Shown: positions 34,773 to 43,061 of the stretch, in pieces
Numbering within the stretch: position 1 is the first letter of the stretch
Layout: each line of letters opens with the position of its first letter
Assembly (NCBI GenBank): GCA_900472625.1
Contig: UCIT01000008.1
Span: 79,145-143,144, forward strand
DNA from: Hyphomicrobiales bacterium
GTDB lineage: Bacteria > Pseudomonadota > Alphaproteobacteria > Rhizobiales > Rhizobiaceae
Direction of reading: 5' to 3'
Length of the DNA: 64,000 bases
Program-made: the position numbers and the translations under genes
Notes under the pieces: model-generated
What the model saw: only the letters and a program-made list of their open reading frames with translations
The model's database searches: none
Told to the model about the DNA's origin: nothing

Positions 34773-35048
34773 ATGACGGATCAAGCCAACGAGCTTCAGG
34801 CAATTAACACGGCCTGGCAGATCGCCATCCAGGAGATCCTCCGGATGGTCGTTCGCGATGTCTATAAATCCGGAGACGAGACCTCCTTCCATGCACATAT
34901 CAAGCGCATTGAAGAAGCAGCGGTCGACAGCATATATACTGGGCTGATGCTGCGGGGTACAAATGAGTGGACGGAAGTTCTCGTCAAAGAAAAAGCGAGC
35001 AACTTCGTCACTACGCTTTTAACATCCTTCACCTACGACAAGGTCTAA
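34773..35048 (+). CDS. Hypothetical protein, 91 residues
   Basis: Preceded by GAGAGAGGAT 4-5 nt before the ATG, a good ribosome site. The protein is mostly helical with acidic and basic residues mixed (MTDQANELQAINTAWQIAIQ at the start, TLLTSFTYDKV at the end). No signal peptide or membrane segment. No family recognised. It looks like a real gene from its ribosome site, composition and position between a terminator and the kinase gene. Confidence 0.6.
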   Translation: MTDQANELQAINTAWQIAIQEILRMVVRDVYKSGDETSFHAHIKRIEEAAVDSIYTGLMLRGTNEWTEVLVKEKASNFVTTLLTSFTYDKV

Positions 35049-35223
35049 CCACATCGCCGAGCCGGCGCCGCGCCTATTCGAGGTACCGCCCACGTGTCTG
35101 TATCTCTACTGGTGTTTCAATCGCCTTAAATCAAGACATTCCATTTGACCGACCGCTCCATTCCAAGCCCAAATCAAAGGGCGATGCCATGCCGCCTGCC
35201 ACTTTAATTCTTCCGGAGCTTTG

Positions 35224-36234
35224 ATGACAACAACACCCGAAACTCTCAAGCCCCTTCTTTGGGAATCGAAAAATCTGGTGCGCGCTATCGAGGCAGCCGG
35301 GGTCACCTTGTGGTCGTGGAATGTCGATACCGACGCGTTCGCAATGGATGACCATTCCTATGACCTCTGGGGAATTCCCCACGGAGGTGACGTAACCTTC
35401 GAAGATCTGTCCGCGCACATACATCCGGCCGATCGTGATAGGGTCCGCGCGGCGTTTACGGCAACACGGACCATTATCGGGGCCTACGAGATCGATTTTC
35501 GGATCATGATCGGGACCGAGCTCAAGTGGATTTCCGCCAGAGGCCAGGGTGATGATGCAGGCATGGTCCGGCGGATCATGTTTGGCATTTTCATAGATGT
35601 CACCGGCCGCAAGCAGGCCGAAGAAGGCCGGGAACTGTTGGCAGGGGAAATGAGCCACAGGGTCAAAAATCTTCTGGCCATTGCCGCTGGACTGACGGCA
35701 ATTACATCACGATCGACGACGACAGTCGACGACATGGCGCGCGAACTGACGCTGAGGCTGACGGCTTTGGGACGTGCCCACGATCTCGTCCGGCCGGTGC
35801 CCGGGCAGACGGAAGCCCCTTCGGCACTCCTTGGAGATCTGCTGACCGTGCTACTGGCCCCTTATGACGATCTCGGAGCCTTTAGCGGTCGTATCCGGGT
35901 GTCTGTACCGCGAATGAGTGTCGGTGAAGCATCGACGACTGTCGTTGCGCTGATCGTGCACGAATTGGCCACGAACTCCCTCAAATATGGGGCGCTCTCT
36001 GTCGATACGGGCACCCTAGATGTTTCGTGTTCTGCCCTCAACGAAGCTGTAACGATCGTCTGGACGGAATATGGTGGCCCTGAGATAAAGGCACCCGAAG
36101 GCATGGGCGGTTATGGAAGCAAGTTAGTGGAGCGAAGCGTCAAGGGACATCTCAGCGGATCCATCAGCTACAATTGGGCAGAGGAAGGCCTCGTGGTTAC
36201 ACTGGTAGCCGATCCGACCCGGTTGGCGGCGTGA
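35224..36234 (+). CDS. PAS-HWE sensor histidine kinase, soluble
   Basis: 336 residues. PAS domain at about 15-135 (VTLWSWNVDTDAFAMDD, IDFRIMIGTELKWISARGQG, FGIFIDVTGRKQAEE). The phosphoacceptor is in GEMSHRVKNLLAIA (about 143), followed by a GHKL domain with VHELATNSLKYGAL and WTEYGGP. This is the HWE subfamily, in which the Trp-x-Glu motif reads WTE. There are no membrane helices, so it senses an internal signal. The CheY-like protein at 33.6 kb is a possible partner. Confidence 0.93.
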   Translation: MTTTPETLKPLLWESKNLVRAIEAAGVTLWSWNVDTDAFAMDDHSYDLWGIPHGGDVTFEDLSAHIHPADRDRVRAAFTATRTIIGAYEIDFRIMIGTELKWISARGQGDDAGMVRRIMFGIFIDVTGRKQAEEGRELLAGEMSHRVKNLLAIAAGLTAITSRSTTTVDDMARELTLRLTALGRAHDLVRPVPGQTEAPSALLGDLLTVLLAPYDDLGAFSGRIRVSVPRMSVGEASTTVVALIVHELATNSLKYGALSVDTGTLDVSCSALNEAVTIVWTEYGGPEIKAPEGMGGYGSKLVERSVKGHLSGSISYNWAEEGLVVTLVADPTRLAA

Positions 36235-36604
36235 AATCGAACGCCGTGCATTCTTGCGTCGCGAGCGGGCGCAAGACTCATGATGGACAATGAAGTATCG
36301 GAGCTTTCAGGCCGAGCAGGACGGCAAAGCGGGAATTCTCGCGGTGATCTTGCCGGAAGACGGGTAGCCGCAGGAACCTTAGCATAGCGCCTCATAACGG
36401 AAGGCGGGATCGACTGCCCGGGCGAAAACGCTCCGTAGATCTTCTGCCTACGCAGGATGCTTAAAGCAAAACAGACAAGAAACGCGATGGACAACACGCC
36501 AATTCCCATACTGCTGTCCTGTAGCGGTCGGCCGAGACCACCTGAAAAAATTTGAACCGAAATCTTGAAACTCGATTTTCTCAAAATTAGATCATTTTCG
36601 TCAG
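36235..36604. other. Intergenic, hsp20 promoter region
   Basis: No gene seen. A possible heat-shock promoter is CTTGAA (36564-36569), 17 bp, TTAGAT (36587-36592). The -10 match to CCATNT is weak. Confidence 0.4.
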
Positions 36605-36682
36605 TCGCTGCAAGGGACTGCCACAACCGGGGACGCCAGTTTCCGCGTCTCCATTCCATCTCGCTTTACGGAGGATTTGGTT
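36605..36682 (+). ncRNA. Candidate ROSE-type RNA thermometer in the hsp20 leader
   Basis: Two features match ROSE elements of rhizobial small heat-shock genes. A GC-rich hairpin is formed by GGGGACGC and GCGTCTCC (about 36629-36652). Then TCGCT (the U-Y-GCU motif, 36661-36665) lies just 5' of the ribosome site GGAGGA (36670-36675) and can pair with it imperfectly, next to CCAT pairing with the following TTGG side. Heating would free the ribosome site. Confidence 0.55.
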
Positions 36683-37153
36683 ATGAGAAACGACCTTGAT
36701 TTTGCACCACTCTATCGCTCCAGCGTCGGCTTCGACCGCGTATTCAATCTGCTGAACAACGCGCAGCGCCTGCAGGCGATGGATACCTGGCCACCTTATG
36801 ACATCGTCAAGACGAGTGACGACGACTACCGCATCGAAATGGCGGTCGCGGGTTTCGGGGATGCCGATCTCGACATCATGCAGGAGCGAAACGTTCTTGT
36901 CGTCAAGGGCAGCAAGGCTGAAGCAAAAGATGGCGAATATCTGCACCGCGGTATTGCCGGCCGATCATTCGAACGCCGCTTCGAGCTGGCCGACCACGTG
37001 AAGGTGGAAGATGCCTCTCTGGTCAACGGTCTCCTGCGCATCGTGTTGAAGCGCGAGATCCCTGAGGCCATGAAGCCGCGCAAGATCGCGATCGGAACGG
37101 CTGTCGAGCAGTCCGCGCCGCGGCAGATAGAGGCAGAGCGTCAGGTCGCGTAA
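36683..37153 (+). CDS. Small heat-shock protein, Hsp20 family
   Basis: 156 residues. The ATG lies 7 nt after GGAGGA. Alpha-crystallin domain at about 35-130 (YDIVKTSDDDYRIEMAVAGF, VVKGSKAE, LHRGIAGRSFERRFELADHV, LLRIVLKREIPE), with the I-x-I-like tail KIAIGT. The N-terminus LYRSSVGFDRVFNLL is typical of class A rhizobial IbpA/HspA. It is an ATP-independent holdase. The leader may carry a ROSE thermometer. Confidence 0.94.
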   Translation: MRNDLDFAPLYRSSVGFDRVFNLLNNAQRLQAMDTWPPYDIVKTSDDDYRIEMAVAGFGDADLDIMQERNVLVVKGSKAEAKDGEYLHRGIAGRSFERRFELADHVKVEDASLVNGLLRIVLKREIPEAMKPRKIAIGTAVEQSAPRQIEAERQVA

Positions 37154-37163
37154 GGCATCTGTC

Positions 37164-37256
37164 ATGAAGAAACGGCTTGTGAAAAACTTCGTCGTGGTAA
37201 TCAGAAAGCGCCGCGGCCGGAAATCTAAGCGTGCTGAAGGCACACTCATCGCCTAG
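37164..37256 (+). CDS. Possible 30-residue basic peptide downstream of hsp20
   Basis: ATG 11 bp after the hsp20 stop, reading MKKRLVKNFVVVIRKRRGRK and then SKRAEGTLIA. It is strongly basic and precedes the terminator at 37311, so it would share the hsp20 transcript. The ribosome site is weak (AAGG). It may be a chance frame. Confidence 0.3.
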   Translation: MKKRLVKNFVVVIRKRRGRKSKRAEGTLIA

Positions 37257-37310
37257 GCATTCGAAAGACTGAAGTCGCAGCCATCTCTGATTGCCAAGAC
37301 ATGATCGGAA

Positions 37311-37340
37311 GCGAGGAGCGCACTCCGCGCTCCTCGCTTT
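37311..37340 (+). terminator. Strong terminator after hsp20
   Basis: GCGAGGAGCGC-ACTCC-GCGCTCCTCGC is a perfect 11-bp stem followed by TTTC. The T tract is short, but the stem is the strongest seen in the window. Confidence 0.7.
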
Positions 37341-37725
37341 CACCCAAAGACATTCGGGCAAAGAAGGGAGCAGACAATGGAACCCGGTATTTTCGATAAA
37401 TCCGACAATATTCTCCGGGGCTTGGTATCCCAACCGAGGTCGGTTCGGTCTTGCACGTCTACCAGATTCTCATGGAATGCCGAAATCACCATGATGCGGC
37501 GCGCGAGCTGGCGCTGAAGGCCTGTCGGGCGGCCCTGAAAGGGATGTCGACGCGCGGACGGCTCGGGCAGTCTTCGTCGCTTTTGCTGAAAGGCATGATC
37601 TGTTGGCGCCTCAAACCGGCAGGCTTTTTGACGAGCGCAGCAGCCGAAACAACGACCCGCATATTCGGTCAATGAGCCAGCGCCGACATAAATCAGGCGG
37701 CTGTCGAATTGAGGCTGACCCATCG
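37341..37725. other. Intergenic, no convincing gene
   Basis: A plus-strand frame of 74 codons (37451-37675) and a minus-strand frame of 129 codons overlap here. Neither has a ribosome site or a known motif. Confidence 0.4.
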
Positions 37726-39534
37726 TCAAGCTCTGAGCGGAAGGCTTTCAATCTCCGCATGCTGCCCGTGGCGGGCAAGGAGGGATGTTGCAGCATCTCG
37801 ATCCACTGCTTTGGAGAACAAGTACCCCTGCCCAAGCCTGCAGCCGAACGACAAGAGCTGATCAAGCTGCGCGTCGGTTTCGATGCCTTCGGCCACGACA
37901 CGTAGCCCCAGCTTGTTGGCAATGCTGAGTACTCCTTCGACAATTATGACAGCGCCATCACCTGGAACCAGCCTTTCGACGAAGGACTTGTCGATCTTGA
38001 TAATATCGACCGGAACCGTCAGAAGATGGGTAAGCGAGGCGAATCCGGTCCCGAAGTCGTCCAGTGCGACACGCATTCCACGGTTACGGAGCGACTGAAT
38101 CTCGTCTGCAACCACGTGATCGCGCTGGCCGAGATAAACAGACTCCGTCACCTCAAGGATAACGTGTTTCAGCGGCACGCCAGCATCCGCAAACACCGCA
38201 CAAAGCCGCTCCTGCAGATGGCCGGTATGAAAGTCCGCAGCCGAAAGATTAATGCCGACATGCTGGAGAGGCAGTCCGCTGTCGAGCCAGGCACGCATAT
38301 CACTGGCGACACGCAAGAGCATGCATTGCGTCAGCTCGGCAGCGACATGGGCGTCTTTTGTCGCCTCGTGAAAGTTGGCAGCGGCGATGATTTCCCCTGA
38401 CGGCATTGTCATGCGGCACAGTGCCTCGAAGCCTACTACCTCGCCCGTTTCAAGCTGGACTATGGGCTGGTAGTACGCGTGTATCCGGTTTTCGGCGAGC
38501 GCAAGGCTGACATCGCGTATAGCCCGGAAACGCCTCGTGAACGCGGTGCCAAGCCCCGCACTGTATTCGATGAAATGACCCCGACTGCGTTCCTTCGCGT
38601 GGTATAAGGCGACATCGGCGCACTGGCGCACCTGATCGAGGGTTTCCCCAGGGCCTGCGAGACACCCACCTAGCGTCGCGCCGGGAACGATGACATGGCC
38701 ACAGCAATCGGCATTCTCCTTGATGGCCTCAAGGATCCTTGCTGCCAGCATTGACAACGAGGAGTCCGAATTTTTCTCAACAACGATTGCGAATTCGTCG
38801 CCACCGATCCGGAATGCTCGCTCCCCGCCGGCCACCGAGGCTATTCTTTTCGCCACGACTTGGATGAGTTCGTCGCCCGCACCATGCCCGAACGTGTCGT
38901 TAACAGTTTTCAGATTGTCGAGATCGGCGAGGAGAACTCCCCAGCCGCCCTCCTCGTGCTCGGCTTGCTCCGACAGAAACGCACTGAACTTGGCCCGGTT
39001 TGGCAGGCCGGTTAGGGCGTCGATGTACGTCAAGCGCTTGCGCTCGCTCACGCGCTCCTCGCGCTCAATGGCGATGGCGCAAAGGCGAATACAGGCATCA
39101 ACGATGCGCCGTTCAAGGTCGCTTGGCCCTCTGGACTGACGGAAATAAAACGAAAAGGTTGCGAGAACTCTTTCGCCACTGCAGATCGGCGTGGACCAGC
39201 AGGCCTTGAATCCGAGCGGCAAGGCCAAATGCATAAAGTTTGCCCAGCGGGGATCGTTCTCGATATCTGTGACGGTGGCAGCTTCTGCTCTGAATGCGGC
39301 GCCACAGGATCCGATCAGCGGACCGATGGCCAAATTTTCGAGTGCAGCGGAATAGAAATTCGGAAGTGACGGGCTCCCAAGCGGATGAAGATGTCCATCT
39401 TTAACCGACAAGACCGAACACACGACGTCCGGGACCAAAGCCTCCACCTCGAGGCACAGCCGCACGATCGTTGAATGCAAAGCTTCGCCCCGGGCGATCA
39501 TTTCCAGAATTACGTTCTGCAGTTCCAGAGTCAT
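37726..39534 (-). CDS. GAF-GGDEF-EAL cyclic-di-GMP protein
   Basis: 602 residues. GAF domain at about 15-160, with no membrane segment. GGDEF at about 170-330 has an intact active site (FRIGGDEFAIV) and no RxxD inhibitory site before it. EAL at about 345-595 has GFEALCRM, GINLSAADF, ILEVTES, VALDDFGTGFAS, IKIDKSFV, VVAEGIET and GQGYLFS, all catalytic residues in place. Both synthesis and breakdown of c-di-GMP are possible. It is encoded next to a second GGDEF-EAL gene on the same strand. Confidence 0.94.
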   Translation of the reverse strand: MTLELQNVILEMIARGEALHSTIVRLCLEVEALVPDVVCSVLSVKDGHLHPLGSPSLPNFYSAALENLAIGPLIGSCGAAFRAEAATVTDIENDPRWANFMHLALPLGFKACWSTPICSGERVLATFSFYFRQSRGPSDLERRIVDACIRLCAIAIEREERVSERKRLTYIDALTGLPNRAKFSAFLSEQAEHEEGGWGVLLADLDNLKTVNDTFGHGAGDELIQVVAKRIASVAGGERAFRIGGDEFAIVVEKNSDSSLSMLAARILEAIKENADCCGHVIVPGATLGGCLAGPGETLDQVRQCADVALYHAKERSRGHFIEYSAGLGTAFTRRFRAIRDVSLALAENRIHAYYQPIVQLETGEVVGFEALCRMTMPSGEIIAAANFHEATKDAHVAAELTQCMLLRVASDMRAWLDSGLPLQHVGINLSAADFHTGHLQERLCAVFADAGVPLKHVILEVTESVYLGQRDHVVADEIQSLRNRGMRVALDDFGTGFASLTHLLTVPVDIIKIDKSFVERLVPGDGAVIIVEGVLSIANKLGLRVVAEGIETDAQLDQLLSFGCRLGQGYLFSKAVDRDAATSLLARHGQHAEIESLPLRA

Positions 39535-39875
39535 GGCGAATGCATTCTTTCGGTGGTCAGGACTTCACCATCTCAACCATCCGGTCGAGTGGCCTACCGA
39601 CGTAAAGGCTTATGAAGCCAAGCTTGTTCCCGAATGCTTGGTCCAACGTCTTCTCTCGACAAGCTTATGTTCGGTCACAGCATGGATCCTGGAACCTCAG
39701 CGTCTCAATAACTCCCTAATTCCGTTGGGAGGACCTGTATCAATCTCCTTCGATTTTCCTCGGGATCCCCTAGCGCAAACGAACTCACTTGATGTCCAAT
39801 CACGTGCTTGCTGTTGGAATGCTTCCGACCGGTAGCCGAACAATCGAGAATAGCGGTAAAACCGCATCTGGTAGC
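39535..39875. other. Intergenic between two GGDEF-EAL genes
   Basis: About 340 bp with no recognisable gene. It probably holds the promoter of the downstream GAF-GGDEF-EAL gene. Confidence 0.4.
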
Positions 39876-41660
39876 TTAAACTTCATCCGACCCTCGGCTC
39901 TCCATCCCTGCCAAGCTGGTTGCAAAAACGTCCGCATCGGTGGGGCGGCCGAAAAGGTAGCCTTGGCCAACCTGACAACCCATTTCGCCAAGCATGACAC
40001 GCTGGGCCTCAGTCTCCACGCCCTCCGCGACCACCGTCAGGCCAAGAGCGCGTCCGAGGTCGATGATTGCGCGGACGATCACCTTTCTGGAGGGCCTTGT
40101 TGAGAATTCGCTGACAAAGGTGCGATCGATCTTGATCTCAGTAACGGGAAACGTTTCGAGCGAGCGCAGGTTCGAATAGCCCGTGCCGAAGTCATCGACG
40201 GAAAGTCCGACGCCGATCTGCCGCAGCCGTTCGAATGCGTCCATCACACCAGGCGTTTCGCTGAGGAACATGCCTTCGGTGATCTCAAGCGTCAGCCATG
40301 TCGGGTGCGCGTTGGTTCGACTAAGGACGCCGTGGAGCATTTCTGCCATGTCGTGCTGCAGGAACTCCCCCGCCGACACGTTCACGGAGAAGCGCAGTGC
40401 CTTGTCACGGTGCGCGTTGACCCGCCGGGCGAATGTCGCGACGGTGGTCAGGGCTCGTTCGGTCAGATCAAGCAGCAGACCTGAGCGCTCGGCGGTTTCA
40501 ATAAAGCTGCCGGGGAGTTGGCTGCCGAACAGCGGATGGTTCCAGCGGATCAAAGCTTCCGCGCCTAGCCACTCACCGGTGAGTAAATCTACCTGAGGCT
40601 GGAAGTGATAAACAAACTCGTCGCTCGCGACCGCGGACTTTAACTCGCGTGTCATTCGCAAACGTCGGCGGGCTTGCTCATGGTCCGAGCCTCGAAACCG
40701 GCGCGGACCACCCAAAGGATCGGATTTGGCCGCCCTCAGGGCTGTGCCGGCATTGCGGATCAGCGAGATAGCGCCGCCCGTAAGCTTGTCTATCGCATAA
40801 CCGATGGCGAACCGCAGCGCGACGTTGGCACCCGCCACGATGAAGTCCGCTGCCAGCGAGGCGGTGACCGCGCTCACGATCGCTTCAGCACAAGATTCTT
40901 CTGTGAGCTCAAAAGCGAGTGCGAACTCGTTCGCGCCCATCCGGGCAACCAACGCAGCGCCCACGTCGCGCAGCCGTCGCCCGGTTTCACACAGCAGTGC
41001 ATCGCCAACTTCAAAACCGTATCCGGTGTTGAGATCGTGGAATTCGATCACATCCAGCTTCAAAACCAGCAGTGTCGCGTCAGTATGCATTCCGAAGTGT
41101 TCTTCGGCAGCCAAGAGAAACGACTGACGGTTCAGGCAACCTGTGGTCCCGTCCAGGTTTGCGACGAGATCCAGTGCAGTATGCGCCTGGCGGATCGCGG
41201 AGACGTCACGCAATATGCCGACGTAAAATAGCTCTTCACCCACCCAGGCAGGCCTGAGGCTGAGACTGTTCCAAAACGCCGAGCCGTCCTTCCGATAGTT
41301 GCGCAGCGTTGCGTCCACAGGCTCTGCCGCTTCGATCGCCGAGCGAATGAGGGCGATCGTTTGCTGGTCGCGCTCGCTGCCCTGCAGGTAGCGGCAATCC
41401 TTTCCGATGACCTCATTGCGAGAGTAGCCCGTGAGTTGTTCGAAGGCCTCGTTTACATAGAGCAAAGGCGAGTTGGCCCCTAAGCGCTGTGCGATCGCGA
41501 TCCCGTCGGTCATTTCCTCGACCAGCGTCGCAAGGATCGGCCTGACCGCATCCGAGCTGAGAAGCCCATCACCGACCATTCTGGGCACGTGCTTTATGGG
41601 GGCCGACTGCGTGAACTTGTCAAATTCTTCCATGCCGGAACCATGGACCTCGACCCACAA
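39876..41660 (-). CDS. LOV-like PAS, degenerate GGDEF and EAL phosphodiesterase
   Basis: 594 residues from a TTG; an ATG at 41633 is an alternative. Residues 45-155 match a LOV photoreceptor domain: GKDCRYLQG with the adduct Cys89, LRNYRKDGSAFWN and FYVGILRDVS. Two changes stand out: Asn to Asp before the Cys, and Leu150 in place of the conserved Gln of the last strand. The GGDEF site reads RMGANEF, so cyclase activity is unlikely. EAL residues are intact (GAEALIRW, SVNVSAGEF, LEITEG, VDDFGTGYS, IKIDRTFV, VAEGVET). Probably a blue-light- or flavin-linked c-di-GMP phosphodiesterase. Confidence 0.9.
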   Translation of the reverse strand: MWVEVHGSGMEEFDKFTQSAPIKHVPRMVGDGLLSSDAVRPILATLVEEMTDGIAIAQRLGANSPLLYVNEAFEQLTGYSRNEVIGKDCRYLQGSERDQQTIALIRSAIEAAEPVDATLRNYRKDGSAFWNSLSLRPAWVGEELFYVGILRDVSAIRQAHTALDLVANLDGTTGCLNRQSFLLAAEEHFGMHTDATLLVLKLDVIEFHDLNTGYGFEVGDALLCETGRRLRDVGAALVARMGANEFALAFELTEESCAEAIVSAVTASLAADFIVAGANVALRFAIGYAIDKLTGGAISLIRNAGTALRAAKSDPLGGPRRFRGSDHEQARRRLRMTRELKSAVASDEFVYHFQPQVDLLTGEWLGAEALIRWNHPLFGSQLPGSFIETAERSGLLLDLTERALTTVATFARRVNAHRDKALRFSVNVSAGEFLQHDMAEMLHGVLSRTNAHPTWLTLEITEGMFLSETPGVMDAFERLRQIGVGLSVDDFGTGYSNLRSLETFPVTEIKIDRTFVSEFSTRPSRKVIVRAIIDLGRALGLTVVAEGVETEAQRVMLGEMGCQVGQGYLFGRPTDADVFATSLAGMESRGSDEV

Positions 41661-41698
41661 CGCGGCAACCCGCCGCCAAGGCAGTTCCAGGACAACCG

Positions 41699-42685
41699 TC
41701 AGCCGTTTTCGGCCAAACTGACCCTTGCTCCGTCTCCAGACGTCTGGAAGCGATCACGATAGTCGGACGGCGTCACTCCGACATGCGAAACGAAGGCACG
41801 GCGCATTGCGCGTGCCGATCCAAACCCACTTCTCTCTGCGATCGATGCGAGCGAGAGACGGCTTCCTTCCAAGAGGAAGCGCGCAACGTCGATGCGCGTC
41901 AGCTCGACGTAGTCGGACGGCGATATACCGACCTCTTGCGAAAAAACACGTGTGAAATTTCGCGCGCTCATTGCGGCGATCTTCGCCAGAGCGGTGACAG
42001 CAAGGTCTGCCGCGGGATGGTTCAGGACATATTGCTGGACGTTATGTAAGCGGCTGCAGTCGATCGCTTGCGCCGCCAGATGCACGCTGAACTGCGATTG
42101 GTCACCCGGTCGCTTCAGAAACACGACGAGCCGGCGAGCAACATAGAGTGCCGTCTCCCGGCCGAGGTCCTCCTCGACGAGGGAAAGGCCGAGATCGATC
42201 AACGCGCTGGATCCGGCCGAGGTGATCATTGCGCCATCACGGATAAAAAGCCTGTCACTTTCCACCAGAGCCTCGGGAAAGCGCTCTGCGAGCAGGGATG
42301 CGAACTGCCAGTGCGTGGTGACGCGCCGGCCCTTGAGCAGCCCGGCGTCGCCGAGCACGAATGCCCCCGTGCAGACGGACCCGTAGCGCCGAGCTTGGGC
42401 GGCGACAGTCACCAACCAGTCGAGAACCTGCTCGCCTGAGCGGTGCGGTACTCCTACGCTCCCCGCCACAAGCAGGGTATCGGGGGCAATTGTATAAGCA
42501 TCGAAAGCGTAATCGGGTAGGACTGTGAGCCCCGATGCACAGCGGATCGCGCCGTCGCGTTCCGCCACGATCGCAGCCTCGTAAAATGCCTTGCCGACAC
42601 GAGCGTTCGCCTCAGCGAACACGTCCATGAGCCCGGCAATTTCCAGAGAATGCACGTCCTTTGGCACGAAGATGACGATCCGCAT
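41699..42685 (-). CDS. GlxA-type AraC regulator with DJ-1/PfpI domain
   Basis: 328 residues. The N-terminal half is a DJ-1/PfpI-like domain (IVIFVPKDVHSLEIAGLMDV, GSVCTGAFVLGDAG with the conserved Cys). The C-terminal AraC HTH pair is at about 220-315 (LAKIAAMSARNFTRVFSQEV, IAERSGFGSARAMRRAF). Members sense small metabolites such as carnitine or glycine betaine relatives, but the ligand is unknown here. It is 38 bp upstream of the LOV-EAL gene on the same strand. Confidence 0.92.
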   Translation of the reverse strand: MRIVIFVPKDVHSLEIAGLMDVFAEANARVGKAFYEAAIVAERDGAIRCASGLTVLPDYAFDAYTIAPDTLLVAGSVGVPHRSGEQVLDWLVTVAAQARRYGSVCTGAFVLGDAGLLKGRRVTTHWQFASLLAERFPEALVESDRLFIRDGAMITSAGSSALIDLGLSLVEEDLGRETALYVARRLVVFLKRPGDQSQFSVHLAAQAIDCSRLHNVQQYVLNHPAADLAVTALAKIAAMSARNFTRVFSQEVGISPSDYVELTRIDVARFLLEGSRLSLASIAERSGFGSARAMRRAFVSHVGVTPSDYRDRFQTSGDGARVSLAENG

Positions 42686-43061
42686 GAGGATATCTCTCTT
42701 TGCACAAGGAACTCAAAGCTCTTCACGGGGATTTACGCGCCGACACCGGTCCATGCCCGTCGACGGTCTCACAGCGCCGCCGGGCTGTCAAAGTCAAAGA
42801 AACGATCCGGCGGCTTGTGAAAGCCGCTTGAGGGATCTTCGAAGGGCCAACGTCAAAGCTCTTAGAAGGAGGCGGAGCGTCAAACTGCTAGGCCTAAGCC
42901 AATTGAAAACTCGAATATCGGCAGAAACTTCGCCCGCAATGCACTCGGTGGACTAGTGATAATCTGCATCGCTTAGCATTCCCAGGTATGCGAGCGATCG
43001 TTCGACCTCCTCTGCCGAAGCTTTATGGCGAGGCAGTCGAAGACCACCTCGCCGAGACTTT
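42686..43061. other. Intergenic, no gene seen
   Basis: About 375 bp between htpG and the GlxA gene, both on the minus strand. A minus-strand frame ending at 42953 reads SAEEVERSLAYLGMLSDADYH in part, which is not recognised. Confidence 0.35.

Noticed and set aside
36281..36390. Short plus-strand frame starting MMDNEVSELSGRAG
   Set aside because: Only about 35 codons, no ribosome site, and within the region that holds the hsp20 promoter.
37340..37729. 129-codon minus-strand frame and 74-codon plus-strand frame in the same place
   Set aside because: No ribosome site or family resemblance for either, and they exclude each other.
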